From contig NZ_JBEYUH010000008.1 in assembly GCF_040643435.1 (NCBI RefSeq), forward strand, positions 1 through 64,000: a stretch of DNA of 64,000 nt, read 5' to 3'. The stretch is from Rhodococcus sp040643435. GTDB lineage: Bacteria > Actinomycetota > Actinomycetes > Mycobacteriales > Mycobacteriaceae. This document shows, in pieces, positions 17,658-24,462 of the stretch. Made by a program: the position numbers and the translations under genes. Under the pieces are notes generated by a model, which saw only the letters and a list, made by a program, of their open reading frames with translations, did not search any database and was not told the origin of the DNA. The stretch's first letter is position 1. Each line of letters starts with the position of its first letter.

Positions 17658-18272
17658 CTACCCGTCGGCGTTTCCCCCGAGGGTCTCTAGAACGACGACG
17701 GCGACCTGCCTCATCGTGGTGCGGCGGTCCATCGCGGCCCGCTGGATCCACCGGAATGCCTCCGGCTCGGTCATCGCGTGCTTCTCCATGAGCAACCCCT
17801 TCGCCCGGTCGACGAGTTTGCGGGTCTCGAAACGCTCATTGAGACCGTGCACCTCGCGTTCGAGTTCGCGGAGTTCCGAGAAGCGGCTGACCGCGACCTC
17901 GATGGCGGGCACGAGGTCGGTCTTCGAGAAGGGCTTGACGAGATACGCCATCGCGCCGGCGTCCCGGGCGCGCTCGACGAGTTCACGCTGGCTGAAGGCT
18001 GTGAGAATCACCACAGGGGCGATGCGGCGCTGCGCGATTTCCGAGGCCGCGTCGATGCCGTCGCGGCGCGGCATCTTGACATCCATGATCACCAGATCGG
18101 GCCGGAGTTCTTCGGCGAGCTCCACGGCACGCTGCCCGTCCCCGGCCTCACCGACGACTTCGTAGCCCTCTTCTCGCAGCATCTCCACCAGATCGAGCCT
18201 GATCAGGGCCTCGTCTTCCGCTACGACGACCCGACGCGGAGTTGGTGTGCTGTCGTGCGGCGCGGAGGTCAT
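17658..18272 (-). CDS. pdtaR: ANTAR-domain response regulator PdtaR
   Basis: A 204-residue two-component regulator. Receiver domain residues about 11-125 include the acidic pocket VVAEDEALIRLD, the phospho-acceptor in LVIMDVKMPRRDG, and the Lys in VKPFSKTDLVPAIE. The C-terminal ANTAR domain (about 140-195: RKLVDRAKGLLMEKHAMTEPEAFRWIQRAAMDRR) binds paired RNA hairpins for antitermination. It matches mycobacterial PdtaR (Rv1626) in length and sequence pattern and lies near polA as there. The cognate kinase PdtaS is not in the window. The ATG at 18272 has a purine-rich leader. Confidence 0.93.
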   Translation of the reverse strand: MTSAPHDSTPTPRRVVVAEDEALIRLDLVEMLREEGYEVVGEAGDGQRAVELAEELRPDLVIMDVKMPRRDGIDAASEIAQRRIAPVVILTAFSQRELVERARDAGAMAYLVKPFSKTDLVPAIEVAVSRFSELRELEREVHGLNERFETRKLVDRAKGLLMEKHAMTEPEAFRWIQRAAMDRRTTMRQVAVVVLETLGGNADG

Positions 18273-18381
18273 TGTCGGGCCTTCCCCTCGGTACTGATGG
18301 GTCCCCGTTGCGGGGGTCGAACGTTCAAAGGGTACCGGTGTTCGTCCGCTTCACCTGATCCTCTACAGTGGTGTCCGCAAC

Positions 18382-18458
18382 GCCCCCGTATCCCAATTGG
18401 CAGAGGAAACGGATTCAAAACCCGTCCAGTGTGAGTTCGAGTCTCACCGGGGGCACCA
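18382..18458 (+). tRNA. tRNA-Leu(CAA), short variable arm
   Basis: A cloverleaf can be drawn. The acceptor stem is GCCCCCG (18382-18388) with CGGGGGC (18448-18454), the T arm is GTGAG-TTCGAGT-CTCAC, and the 3' CCA is encoded. The anticodon loop TTCAAAA gives anticodon CAA (18416-18418), reading the Leu codon UUG. The anticodon stem has four clean pairs and an A-C mismatch next to the loop. The D stem has three pairs. The variable region is only about 5 nt, whereas tRNA-Leu normally has a long type II arm. I recall short tRNA-Leu(CAA) genes annotated near pdtaR in mycobacteria, but cannot verify this here. Confidence 0.85.
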
Positions 18459-18497
18459 CTGCCGCGGCCGCCTTCGGGCCGCCGATACCATTCGTCG

Positions 18498-19160
18498 ATG
18501 ACCGGTTACGACGATTCCGACCTCTTCGGTGGCCTCGACGCCTCCGCCCTCCCGATGCGCCAACAGCAGATCCTGGTCGCGATCCGGGACTGGATCGTCG
18601 CTCACGGATCGGCGCCGAGCACCCGCCGGATCGCCGAGTCGGTGGGTCTACGGTCGACGTCGACGGTCTCGAAGCACTTGAAGGCTCTCGAGGACAAGGG
18701 TTTCCTCCGACGGGGTTCCGCTGTGACCCGCCAACTCGACGTGCGGCCGTTCCTCGACGGTTCCGGCGGACAGCGATCTTCCGACGATACGGTGACCGTG
18801 CCGGTCGTCGGCGACATCGCGGCAGGTGCACCGATTCTCGCCGAGGAACACACCGACGACGTTCTCACCCTCCCCCGCGATCTGGTCGGCTCCGGTACGG
18901 TGTTCGCGCTGCGAGTGCGGGGCGACTCAATGATCGACGCGGCGATCTGCGACGGTGACGTCGTGGTCGTTCGCCGGCAGCACGAAGCCCACTCCGGTCA
19001 GATCGTCGCGGCGATGATCGACGGCGAGGCCACGGTGAAGGTCTTCCGGCGCCGAGGCGGCCACATCCATCTCGAACCCCGCAACGCCGCCTATCCCGTT
19101 CTCGACGGTGACGAGGCGGTGGTACTGGGCACGGTCGTGTCGGTGATGCGCCGCGTCTGA
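18498..19160 (+). CDS. LexA-like self-cleaving repressor
   Basis: A 220-residue protein with the LexA plan. A winged helix (residues about 20-75: QQQILVAIRDWI ... STSTVSKHLKALEDKGFLRR) is followed by an S24 autoprotease domain with cleavage site Ala109-Gly110 (IAAGAP), catalytic Ser144 (GDSMID) and Lys181 (EATVKVF). It is shorter at the linker and differs in the recognition helix from canonical mycobacterial LexA, so I take it for a paralogue; main lexA normally sits elsewhere, beside nrdR. It begins 39 bp downstream of a tRNA gene, where integrated elements often leave repressors. No SOS box was found upstream. Confidence 0.88.
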   Translation: MTGYDDSDLFGGLDASALPMRQQQILVAIRDWIVAHGSAPSTRRIAESVGLRSTSTVSKHLKALEDKGFLRRGSAVTRQLDVRPFLDGSGGQRSSDDTVTVPVVGDIAAGAPILAEEHTDDVLTLPRDLVGSGTVFALRVRGDSMIDAAICDGDVVVVRRQHEAHSGQIVAAMIDGEATVKVFRRRGGHIHLEPRNAAYPVLDGDEAVVLGTVVSVMRRV

Positions 19161-19191
19161 CCCGCCTCTCGGCGGCCGGCCGTGGGGTCAG
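19157..19191. terminator. Hairpin across both stop codons, lexA-like / beta-lactamase-like
   Basis: CTGACCC (19157-19163) pairs with GGGTCAG (19185-19191) around a GC-rich 21-nt loop that can pair further. Both arms contain a stop codon of a convergent gene. Probable shared terminator. Confidence 0.45.
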
Positions 19192-20021
19192 CTGCAGATC
19201 ACGTCCGTGACAGCGGGCGGCAGGCCGTCGAGGAGAAGCTGCGCGGGTGCCCCGAGCAGCGGATCGCCGGCGAGCCAGGCGAGCGGAGCGCAGTCCTGCA
19301 GGCGAAGACCGGATTCCGGCCCGGGCGGCGTGCCCTCCGTGAAGGCACCGAGGACATGCTCGGTGAGCTGCGCCGCGGAGCCGTAGGTCGACGCCGCAAC
19401 CGAGAAATCGGGCCCGAACGATGCGGAGGCGTGAAACGAACGATCGTTGCTCCATCCCCATTTCGTGCCGATCACCCCGGCGAGCAACGCCGTGCCGTAG
19501 TTCTGCGGATATCCGTCGGCCGCAGTGCCGTAGGCCGACGCCATCGCGGCGAGCACCGGCGAAGCAGGATCGGTGCGCTTCTTGGTCTCGAGATAGGTGA
19601 CCATGTCGTGCGTCGAGGTGGTGCCGACCCCCCAATAGCCCGGTACGTAGGTGTCGGTGAGTCCGAACTCGGTTGCCGTCGACGAGATCGCCTGCGGGTA
19701 TTTCGCGTGCAGGCGGTCGGCGATGGCATCGTTCGAAGCACGGATCATCTCGCTCGCGTCGGCGTGATCGGCCGGATCGCCGTGGGTGAAGACGTATTCC
19801 GCGAGGTAGAGCTTCACGATGGAGACACCGGCGCGCGATTCGTGCTCGTTCGCGGTTCCTGCCCGCACTCCGGTGGGTGTGTGTGCGAAGGAGATCTGAG
19901 TACTCGACGGAGCGGCGATCGCCCCGTTGCCGTCGACGACCGGAGCGGGAGCGGCGGTCGCGATATGGCCACCGAGCGCGGTGAGGGCCACTGTGGCGAG
20001 GACTGTAGCAAGGGGACGCAT
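19188..20021 (-). CDS. Secreted beta-lactamase-like serine hydrolase
   Basis: A 277-residue exported protein with a Sec signal peptide (MRPLATVLATVALTALGGHIATAA). The layout follows the beta-lactamase/penicillin-binding fold: SIVK fits the SxxK box (AGVSIVKLYLAEYVF), ASND (MIRASNDAIADRL) fits SxN, and GTKWGWS occupies the place of the KTG triad but reads KWG. Two C-terminal cysteines (LRLQDCAPL and the final VICS) could form a disulfide. Related secreted proteins of unknown role are common in rhodococci and mycobacteria. Hydrolysis of beta-lactams is not implied; the altered third box makes classic activity doubtful. Confidence 0.7.
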   Translation of the reverse strand: MRPLATVLATVALTALGGHIATAAPAPVVDGNGAIAAPSSTQISFAHTPTGVRAGTANEHESRAGVSIVKLYLAEYVFTHGDPADHADASEMIRASNDAIADRLHAKYPQAISSTATEFGLTDTYVPGYWGVGTTSTHDMVTYLETKKRTDPASPVLAAMASAYGTAADGYPQNYGTALLAGVIGTKWGWSNDRSFHASASFGPDFSVAASTYGSAAQLTEHVLGAFTEGTPPGPESGLRLQDCAPLAWLAGDPLLGAPAQLLLDGLPPAVTDVICS

Positions 20022-20153
20022 GTTCCCGACTGTAGTTCTCCGGTGTCCTTACCGCGCGCGAACGGTACTGCCGGTCGTTTCTGTCGGTCCCGTGTCCTAC
20101 AGTTCTCGCGTCCGAAGACCCCTTCCGGACCAGCGATACGAAACGGATCCACC

Positions 20154-20789
20154 ATGTCGATGCCCGTCACTCCGCCTGTCCGCCGGACGTGCTCTCACTC
20201 GGTCCCGCTGCGATCCCCTCGCCCGCAGAGCGAACGCGCCGTGCGGACGACCCGGTGCAGGACCACGATCCCCTTCGGACGCGACAGCGACGGCACGCCC
20301 GTGTCATGGGATCTCACGGCCGGACGCAACCTTCTGATCCAGCGCGACGAGCGCCGCTCGTCGCCGAGTGTGTCGCTCGATCTGATCGCCATGACGGTAC
20401 TGACCTGTGACACCCACGAACTCGTCGTCGTCGATCCGCACCGTCGGCATCACTGGCTCGGGGAACCCGCCGCGATTCCGTCGAGTTCGTGCAGCTGGGC
20501 CGCCACGGCCGAACAGATCGCCTGCGCGGTGACCGGACTCGACACACCGCTCGCCGGACGACGACGTGTGCTTCTCGTTGCCGACCTGGCTGCGACGGTC
20601 GCGGCACTCGGCGTCGAAGGCGGGAAACGGCTCGCGGCGATCGCATCCGAGGCGAGCGAACGGCAGGTGCTGCTCGTCGCCACCGCAGCCGAGACGGATC
20701 CTCGCTGGTATCCGGCCGGGCTGATCGATGCGTTCGACGACATCGTGGCGCGGCCACGCGGACGTCGATCGACGCGACGTTCCCTCTGA
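20154..20789 (+). CDS. FtsK/SpoIIIE-like protein lacking a Walker A motif
   Basis: A 211-residue protein. Residues 40-100 read like the start of an FtsK/SpoIIIE ATPase module: IPFGRDSDGTPVSWDLTAGRNLLI is the strand pattern that normally leads into the P-loop, and ELVVVDPHRRHHW matches Walker B plus its following residues. Where GxTGSGKS should stand there is QRDERRSSPS, so ATP binding by this site is unlikely. A later strand RRVLLVADLAAT and ERQVLLVATA complete a RecA-like sheet. It probably derives from an FtsK/EccC-type protein and may act as a non-catalytic partner. The ATG at 20154 or 20160 could start it. Divergent from the beta-lactamase-like gene. Confidence 0.55.
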   Translation: MSMPVTPPVRRTCSHSVPLRSPRPQSERAVRTTRCRTTIPFGRDSDGTPVSWDLTAGRNLLIQRDERRSSPSVSLDLIAMTVLTCDTHELVVVDPHRRHHWLGEPAAIPSSSCSWAATAEQIACAVTGLDTPLAGRRRVLLVADLAATVAALGVEGGKRLAAIASEASERQVLLVATAAETDPRWYPAGLIDAFDDIVARPRGRRSTRRSL

Positions 20790-20905
20790 CCGACAGCGCA
20801 TCCGGTGTCCCGGCGAGCGAACGATCTCGGGTCCACCCTGAGGAGCACGCGAGATCGCAGAACAGGACCCCGCCCCGTCGTCCGGCCCGACCGGAACACT
20901 CCTGA

Positions 20906-21436
20906 TCACATCGGATTCTCGACGAGCTGGGTCCGGATACGTCCCGTCCACTCGTCGATGTCGTCCCAGTCGCGCGCATCGCCGTAATGTCCCCCCATCA
21001 GCCGGAAGACGATGCGGCCGAATCCCGGCCAGTCGCCGGGGGTGATCGCACCTGCGAAGAATCGGTGATCACACACATCCGCCACGGAACGCAGATCCTG
21101 CACCGCCTTCGGTTCCGGAGTAGCCCGACGCAGATATCTCGCCAGCCGGGGCGAGAGAGTCGTGCTCGTCGCCCCGACCGAGGAGACAGAGAATGCCCAC
21201 ACCGTGCGTCCCTCGAGTTCCGCACGCAACCGCTCGACCGTCTCGGCCGCCGCGGGCAACCATTGCCCGTTGTGGATCGCACTGCCGATGATCAACGCCT
21301 CGTACCTCCTCAGCGAATCGACCTCGGTCGAGTTCCGAAGTTCCACCGTGCCGCAGCCCTCGAGCCCCGTCGCGATTCGTTCGGCGACGCCACGCGTCGA
21401 TCCTCCGGCGGTGGCGTAGGCGACCAGGACAGCCAT
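20906..21436 (-). CDS. Flavodoxin-domain protein
   Basis: A 176-residue protein starting MAVLVAYATAGGSTRGVAERIA, the phosphate-binding loop of flavodoxins (compare T-x-T/G-x-T). Further flavodoxin features are IIGSAIHNGQWLPAAAE and VWAFSVSSVG, as in the HemG-like Flavodoxin_5 group. It should bind FMN and act as an electron carrier or small oxidoreductase. The ATG at 21436 is chosen because the upstream extension has no conserved pattern. About 80 bp upstream, TTCGG...CCGAA (21516-21534) resembles the DosR-like sequence before the P-type ATPase (see findings). Confidence 0.82.
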   Translation of the reverse strand: MAVLVAYATAGGSTRGVAERIATGLEGCGTVELRNSTEVDSLRRYEALIIGSAIHNGQWLPAAAETVERLRAELEGRTVWAFSVSSVGATSTTLSPRLARYLRRATPEPKAVQDLRSVADVCDHRFFAGAITPGDWPGFGRIVFRLMGGHYGDARDWDDIDEWTGRIRTQLVENPM

Positions 21437-21874
21437 GGCAGAGCCTTTCGACGGTAGCGCGGCAGGCATCCTTCGAGTCTTCAGTGTGTTCCTCGACCTC
21501 CCTTATGTCAGGGCCTTCGGGGGCCTGTTCCGAACAGTCGTGCCGCAGACACACCTGCGGTGTGCGTTTCATCTTCTGCGGGGCAGTGTGCGACCTACCC
21601 TGAACGAAGACGTGCAGGCTGTCCGAGCGATCGAGATCGAGTGCGGGGGCCGGATCGCCGAACTGAGGCCGGGATGCACGGTGAGGGTGGGTTGAGCCGC
21701 CCTCGTCCGGGATCGCTCCCACAGGTCACAACTGCGGTGTCTTTCGATGATGTCGGATACCACGTGTCGGCTGATTCGCCCGGATAAGCTGAACCACACG
21801 CGAAGAGCGGACCGGTATGGGGTTCGACGCCTCTCCGACACCGGTGCTCCGACCTTTCGATTTTGGGAGGAAGC
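21437..21874. other. 438-bp non-coding gap, divergent promoter region
   Basis: No credible gene on either strand; the longest frame (21435-21695 plus) lacks a ribosome site and any family pattern. The gap must carry the promoters of the flavodoxin gene (minus) and of the repeat-peptide operon (plus). An inverted repeat TTCGG-N9-CCGAA lies at 21516-21534. GGGAGG at about 21865 is the ribosome site of the repeat-peptide gene. Confidence 0.6.
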
Positions 21875-22123
21875 ATGACCGATTCACAGCAGGACCCGCA
21901 CGACGACGAGGGTCCGGCGGACGGCGGCGCCGCCGGTGTGCCGGGTGTTCACGATGGCGGTGCAGATGGCGGTGCAGATGGCGGTGCGGACGGGGGCGCA
22001 GATGGCGGTGCCGACGGAGGCGCTGACGGCGGTGCGGACGGAGGCGCAGATGGCGGTGCGGACGGAGGCGCAGACGGCGGTGCCGACGGAGGCGCTGACG
22101 GCGGTGCCGACGGAGGCACCTAG
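21875..22123 (+). CDS. 82-residue peptide with 14 DGGA/DGGT repeats (candidate RiPP precursor)
   Basis: The ATG at 21875 follows GGGAGG at a good distance. The product is a 26-residue acidic N-terminal part (MTDSQQDPHDDEGPADGG then AAGVPGVH) followed by 13 units of Asp-Gly-Gly-Ala and a final Asp-Gly-Gly-Thr, then a TAG stop. Synonymous codons vary from unit to unit (GAT/GAC; GGC/GGA/GGG; GCA/GCG/GCC/GCT), so the amino-acid pattern rather than the DNA repeat is conserved. There is no signal peptide, Cys, aromatic or Lys in the repeat part. Two bp after the stop begins a JmjC-type oxygenase, then a [2Fe-2S] protein. Leader plus repetitive core with adjacent oxygenase is the layout of a modified ribosomal peptide precursor. 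I recognise no named family. Confidence 0.75.
   Translation: MTDSQQDPHDDEGPADGGAAGVPGVHDGGADGGADGGADGGADGGADGGADGGADGGADGGADGGADGGADGGADGGADGGT
21953..22120 (+). repeat. 14 tandem 12-bp units encoding DGGA
   Basis: Fourteen consecutive 12-bp units, each GAY-GGN-GGN-GCN (last ACC). Some units contain GGAGG, the anti-Shine-Dalgarno target; the last of these (about 22113-22117) lies about 9 bp before the next gene's GTG and could serve as its ribosome site. This is an in-gene coding repeat, not a CRISPR: there are no spacers. Confidence 0.9.
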
Positions 22124-22125
22124 GT

Positions 22126-23331
22126 GTGAGTACCCCTCGCACGGGCGCCGAGGAAACCGGCACCGAGGCAGGCGTCGGAGTTCTGGAAGCGCGCCTGATC
22201 GATATCGGCCGTGAAAGATTTGCATGCGAGGTCTGGGGCCGCACACCATTACTCACTCGTGGCGTCTGCGATTTCTCCGACCTGTGTTCATTCGAGGCGA
22301 TCGACGAGCTGATCTCGCGACGGGGACTCCGCACACCATTTCTTCGTGTGGTCAAGGACGGGGTGACGCTGCCCGACTCGGCATTCACCTCCCCAGCCGG
22401 CGTGGGCGCCACCATCGCCGACCAGCTCGACGACACGATGCTGTGGCGCAACTTCGCCGACGGGGCGACCTTCGTCCTTCAAGCTCTGCACCGCACGTGG
22501 GAACCGGTCTCGAAGTTCGGTACCGAGTTGAGCACCGAGCTCGGACATCCCGTCCAGGTCAATGCATACGTCACTCCACCTCGGAGCCGAGGATTCGACG
22601 ACCACTACGACGTCCACGATGTCTTCATCGTGCAGATCGAGGGAACCAAGCGGTGGGTGATCCACGAGCCCGTCCACCCGGATCCGCTGCGCCATCAGCC
22701 CTGGACCGATCATCGCTCCGCCATCGCCGAGGCCGCGACGAGGCCGGCATACATCGACACCGTGCTCGAACCCGGCGATTGTCTCTACCTGCCGCGCGGC
22801 TGGCTACACGCCGCCGAGGCACAGGGTGAGATCTCCATCCATCTCACAGTCGGTATCCACAGCTGGACACGCTATGCGCTGGCAGAGCACCTGACCCGGG
22901 CCGCACTCACCGCGCTGGGTGACGAACCCGAGATGCGCCGTGCGCTGCCGTTGGGCTTCGACACAAACGGAGACGAAATCGACTCTGTCCGAGAGCATCT
23001 CATTGCCGCCTTGGCTCGGTCCGACCCCACTTCGCTGCTCCACCGGAGCCGCCGAGAACAGGGACGTCCGGCGCCGCTGGGGCCACTCGCCCAACTCGCC
23101 GCCATCCGCGACCTGCAGCCCGAGACGGTCGTGCGACTTCGCGGCGGCCTGCAAGCGCGACTGGAAGATTCGTACCTGCACTCGCGTGTGGGCCGGTTCG
23201 CCGTGCCGGACGGTGACCTGCCGTGCGTCATACATCTACTCGACGGCGAACCTCATCTCGCCGAGACGCTCGGGATGGATCTGGTCGAACGCCTGCTACG
23301 CGCGGGGATCCTCATCCCCGTGGAACCCTGA
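22126..23331 (+). CDS. JmjC/cupin-like 2-oxoglutarate oxygenase (ribosomal-oxygenase-type)
   Basis: A 401-residue protein of the Cupin_4/JmjC group that includes bacterial YcfD/RoxA and human MINA53/NO66, which hydroxylate Arg or His of ribosomal proteins. The Fe(II) triad is visible as His160-x-Asp162 (HYDVHDVF) and His228 (LPRGWLHAAEA). NAYVTPP and VFIVQIEGTKRWVIH match the 2-oxoglutarate and core strands, and GTKRWVIHEP resembles YcfD-type GxRRW. The C-terminal about 150 residues form a helical dimerisation/winged-helix-like part. The GTG at 22126 is 2 bp past the repeat-peptide stop, so translation is coupled. Position implies that the Asp-repeat peptide is its substrate (inference); beta-hydroxylation of Asp would be the plausible product. 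Confidence 0.85.
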   Translation: MSTPRTGAEETGTEAGVGVLEARLIDIGRERFACEVWGRTPLLTRGVCDFSDLCSFEAIDELISRRGLRTPFLRVVKDGVTLPDSAFTSPAGVGATIADQLDDTMLWRNFADGATFVLQALHRTWEPVSKFGTELSTELGHPVQVNAYVTPPRSRGFDDHYDVHDVFIVQIEGTKRWVIHEPVHPDPLRHQPWTDHRSAIAEAATRPAYIDTVLEPGDCLYLPRGWLHAAEAQGEISIHLTVGIHSWTRYALAEHLTRAALTALGDEPEMRRALPLGFDTNGDEIDSVREHLIAALARSDPTSLLHRSRREQGRPAPLGPLAQLAAIRDLQPETVVRLRGGLQARLEDSYLHSRVGRFAVPDGDLPCVIHLLDGEPHLAETLGMDLVERLLRAGILIPVEP

Positions 23332-23340
23332 GGGAACGCC

Positions 23341-24237
23341 GTGCCGACTGCCGAACGCTTCTTCTGCTCGGACGACGCCCGAACGCGCGGTGACCCGATG
23401 GCAGGCACGGCACCACGCGGCTTCGTCTGGGTTCTCATCGAGTACCGAGGCAGATGGCCGATCGACGGATTCGAAGGCCTCCATCTCCAGGCTGCGACCA
23501 AGAGACTCGTCTTGTCCGCCGCGAAGGCGGCACGTGCGCGAATACTGCTGGTCAAACGCCCAGGAGCCCGGCGGCACGACGGCCCCGACCGCTGGGCAGT
23601 GCTGCGCCACGAGAATTCGGGCGCCTTCCGTCAGCAGTGGGGCATGTGGAGTCGTGACGAGGATCTGGCGCAGATCGCCACCGCCCTCGGCCTTTCGGGA
23701 GCCCGCGGCGGTCCACCTGTCCTTCTGGTCTGCACCCACGGCCGGCACGACCCCTGCTGCGCCGTACGCGGACGGCCGGTGGCGCGTGCCCTGGCGGAGC
23801 GGCGGCCGGAGCAGGTCTGGGAATGCACCCACGTAGGCGGAGACAGGTTCGCAGCCAACGTCGTCATCGTGCCCGACGGAGTCTATTACGGCGGCCTCGA
23901 TGCCGAATCATCCGTCGCGACCGTCGAGGAATACTTCTCGGGGCGAGTCCACCCCGATCATCTGCGCGGGTACACCGATCTGTTCCCGCCTCAACAGGCC
24001 GCGGTCACCGCCGTCCTCCGGCGCTTCGGTCCGGCCGGGCGCGGTGATTACACGATCGCCGAGAGCGTGCGCGACGGCGACTTCTGGCGGATCCGCATCG
24101 CCGGTCGCTCACCCCACCCGGAGTGTGTTCATGTCGAATTACATGCCCGCCGCTCCCCGCCATGTCGAACGACGTGTCGGGGGTCGGAAGCGACTTCGTT
24201 CACGGTGTACGAAACCACCTCGATTCGCACGGCCTGA
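23341..24237 (+). CDS. Sucrase/ferredoxin-like (Apd1-type thioredoxin-fold [2Fe-2S]) protein
   Basis: A 298-residue protein of the sucraseferredoxin-like family. Visible features are an N-terminal Cys9 followed by GDPMAGTAPRGFVWVLIEYRG, the cluster loop CTHGRHDPCC (Cys131, Cys139/140), and CTHVGGDRFAANVV with His164. In yeast Apd1 two Cys and two His hold a [2Fe-2S] cluster; here the second His position is Asp168, as I recall for actinobacterial relatives. The name 'sucrase' is historical. It probably transfers electrons. GTG at 23341, 9 bp after the oxygenase stop with GAGGGA before it. As the third gene of the operon it may re-reduce iron in the oxygenase or handle the peptide's metal; both are inference. 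Confidence 0.82.
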   Translation: MPTAERFFCSDDARTRGDPMAGTAPRGFVWVLIEYRGRWPIDGFEGLHLQAATKRLVLSAAKAARARILLVKRPGARRHDGPDRWAVLRHENSGAFRQQWGMWSRDEDLAQIATALGLSGARGGPPVLLVCTHGRHDPCCAVRGRPVARALAERRPEQVWECTHVGGDRFAANVVIVPDGVYYGGLDAESSVATVEEYFSGRVHPDHLRGYTDLFPPQQAAVTAVLRRFGPAGRGDYTIAESVRDGDFWRIRIAGRSPHPECVHVELHARRSPPCRTTCRGSEATSFTVYETTSIRTA

Positions 24238-24248
24238 CGGATACCTGA

Positions 24249-24350
24249 ACCAATGCCGAGCACAGGATCGGCCAGTGGTTCGGCACTGTCGACAACGACA
24301 CCCCCTACTCCGACCGTTTCGGGGATCTCGCAGTGCGGCAGCGCTTCTGA
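24249..24350 (+). pseudogene. Orphan coding-like tail of 33 residues
   Basis: After an in-frame TGA, codons 24249-24350 read a protein-like string with actinobacterial codon bias (HRIGQWFGTVDND then TPYSDRFGDLAVRQRF) ending at TGA. There is no start codon or ribosome site. It may be the 3' remnant of a deleted gene between the peptide operon and urease, or chance. The rest of 24351-24462 is presumably the urease promoter region. Confidence 0.25.
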
Positions 24351-24462
24351 GGCCGACGCGTCCGGATTTCTCCGCGATACGCAGGGGTAACGTCCGCGAA
24401 ACAAGAGCCGCGCATGATCGGCATCGATTGCACGACCGCCGACTCGCACGAAAGAACGACGT

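Noticed and set aside
18317..18328. TCGAACGTTCAA near pdtaR, similar to an SOS box
   Set aside because: Mycobacterial SOS boxes have four bases between TCGAAC and GTTCGA. Here the arms abut and one base differs, so it is not called a LexA site.
21435..21695. 86-codon plus-strand frame before the repeat-peptide gene
   Set aside because: No ribosome site, atypical composition, and it overlaps the probable flavodoxin promoter.
21953..22120. Tandem repeat that might be taken for a CRISPR or minisatellite
   Set aside because: Units are contiguous 12-mers in frame without spacers and with synonymous variation, and they encode a defined peptide.
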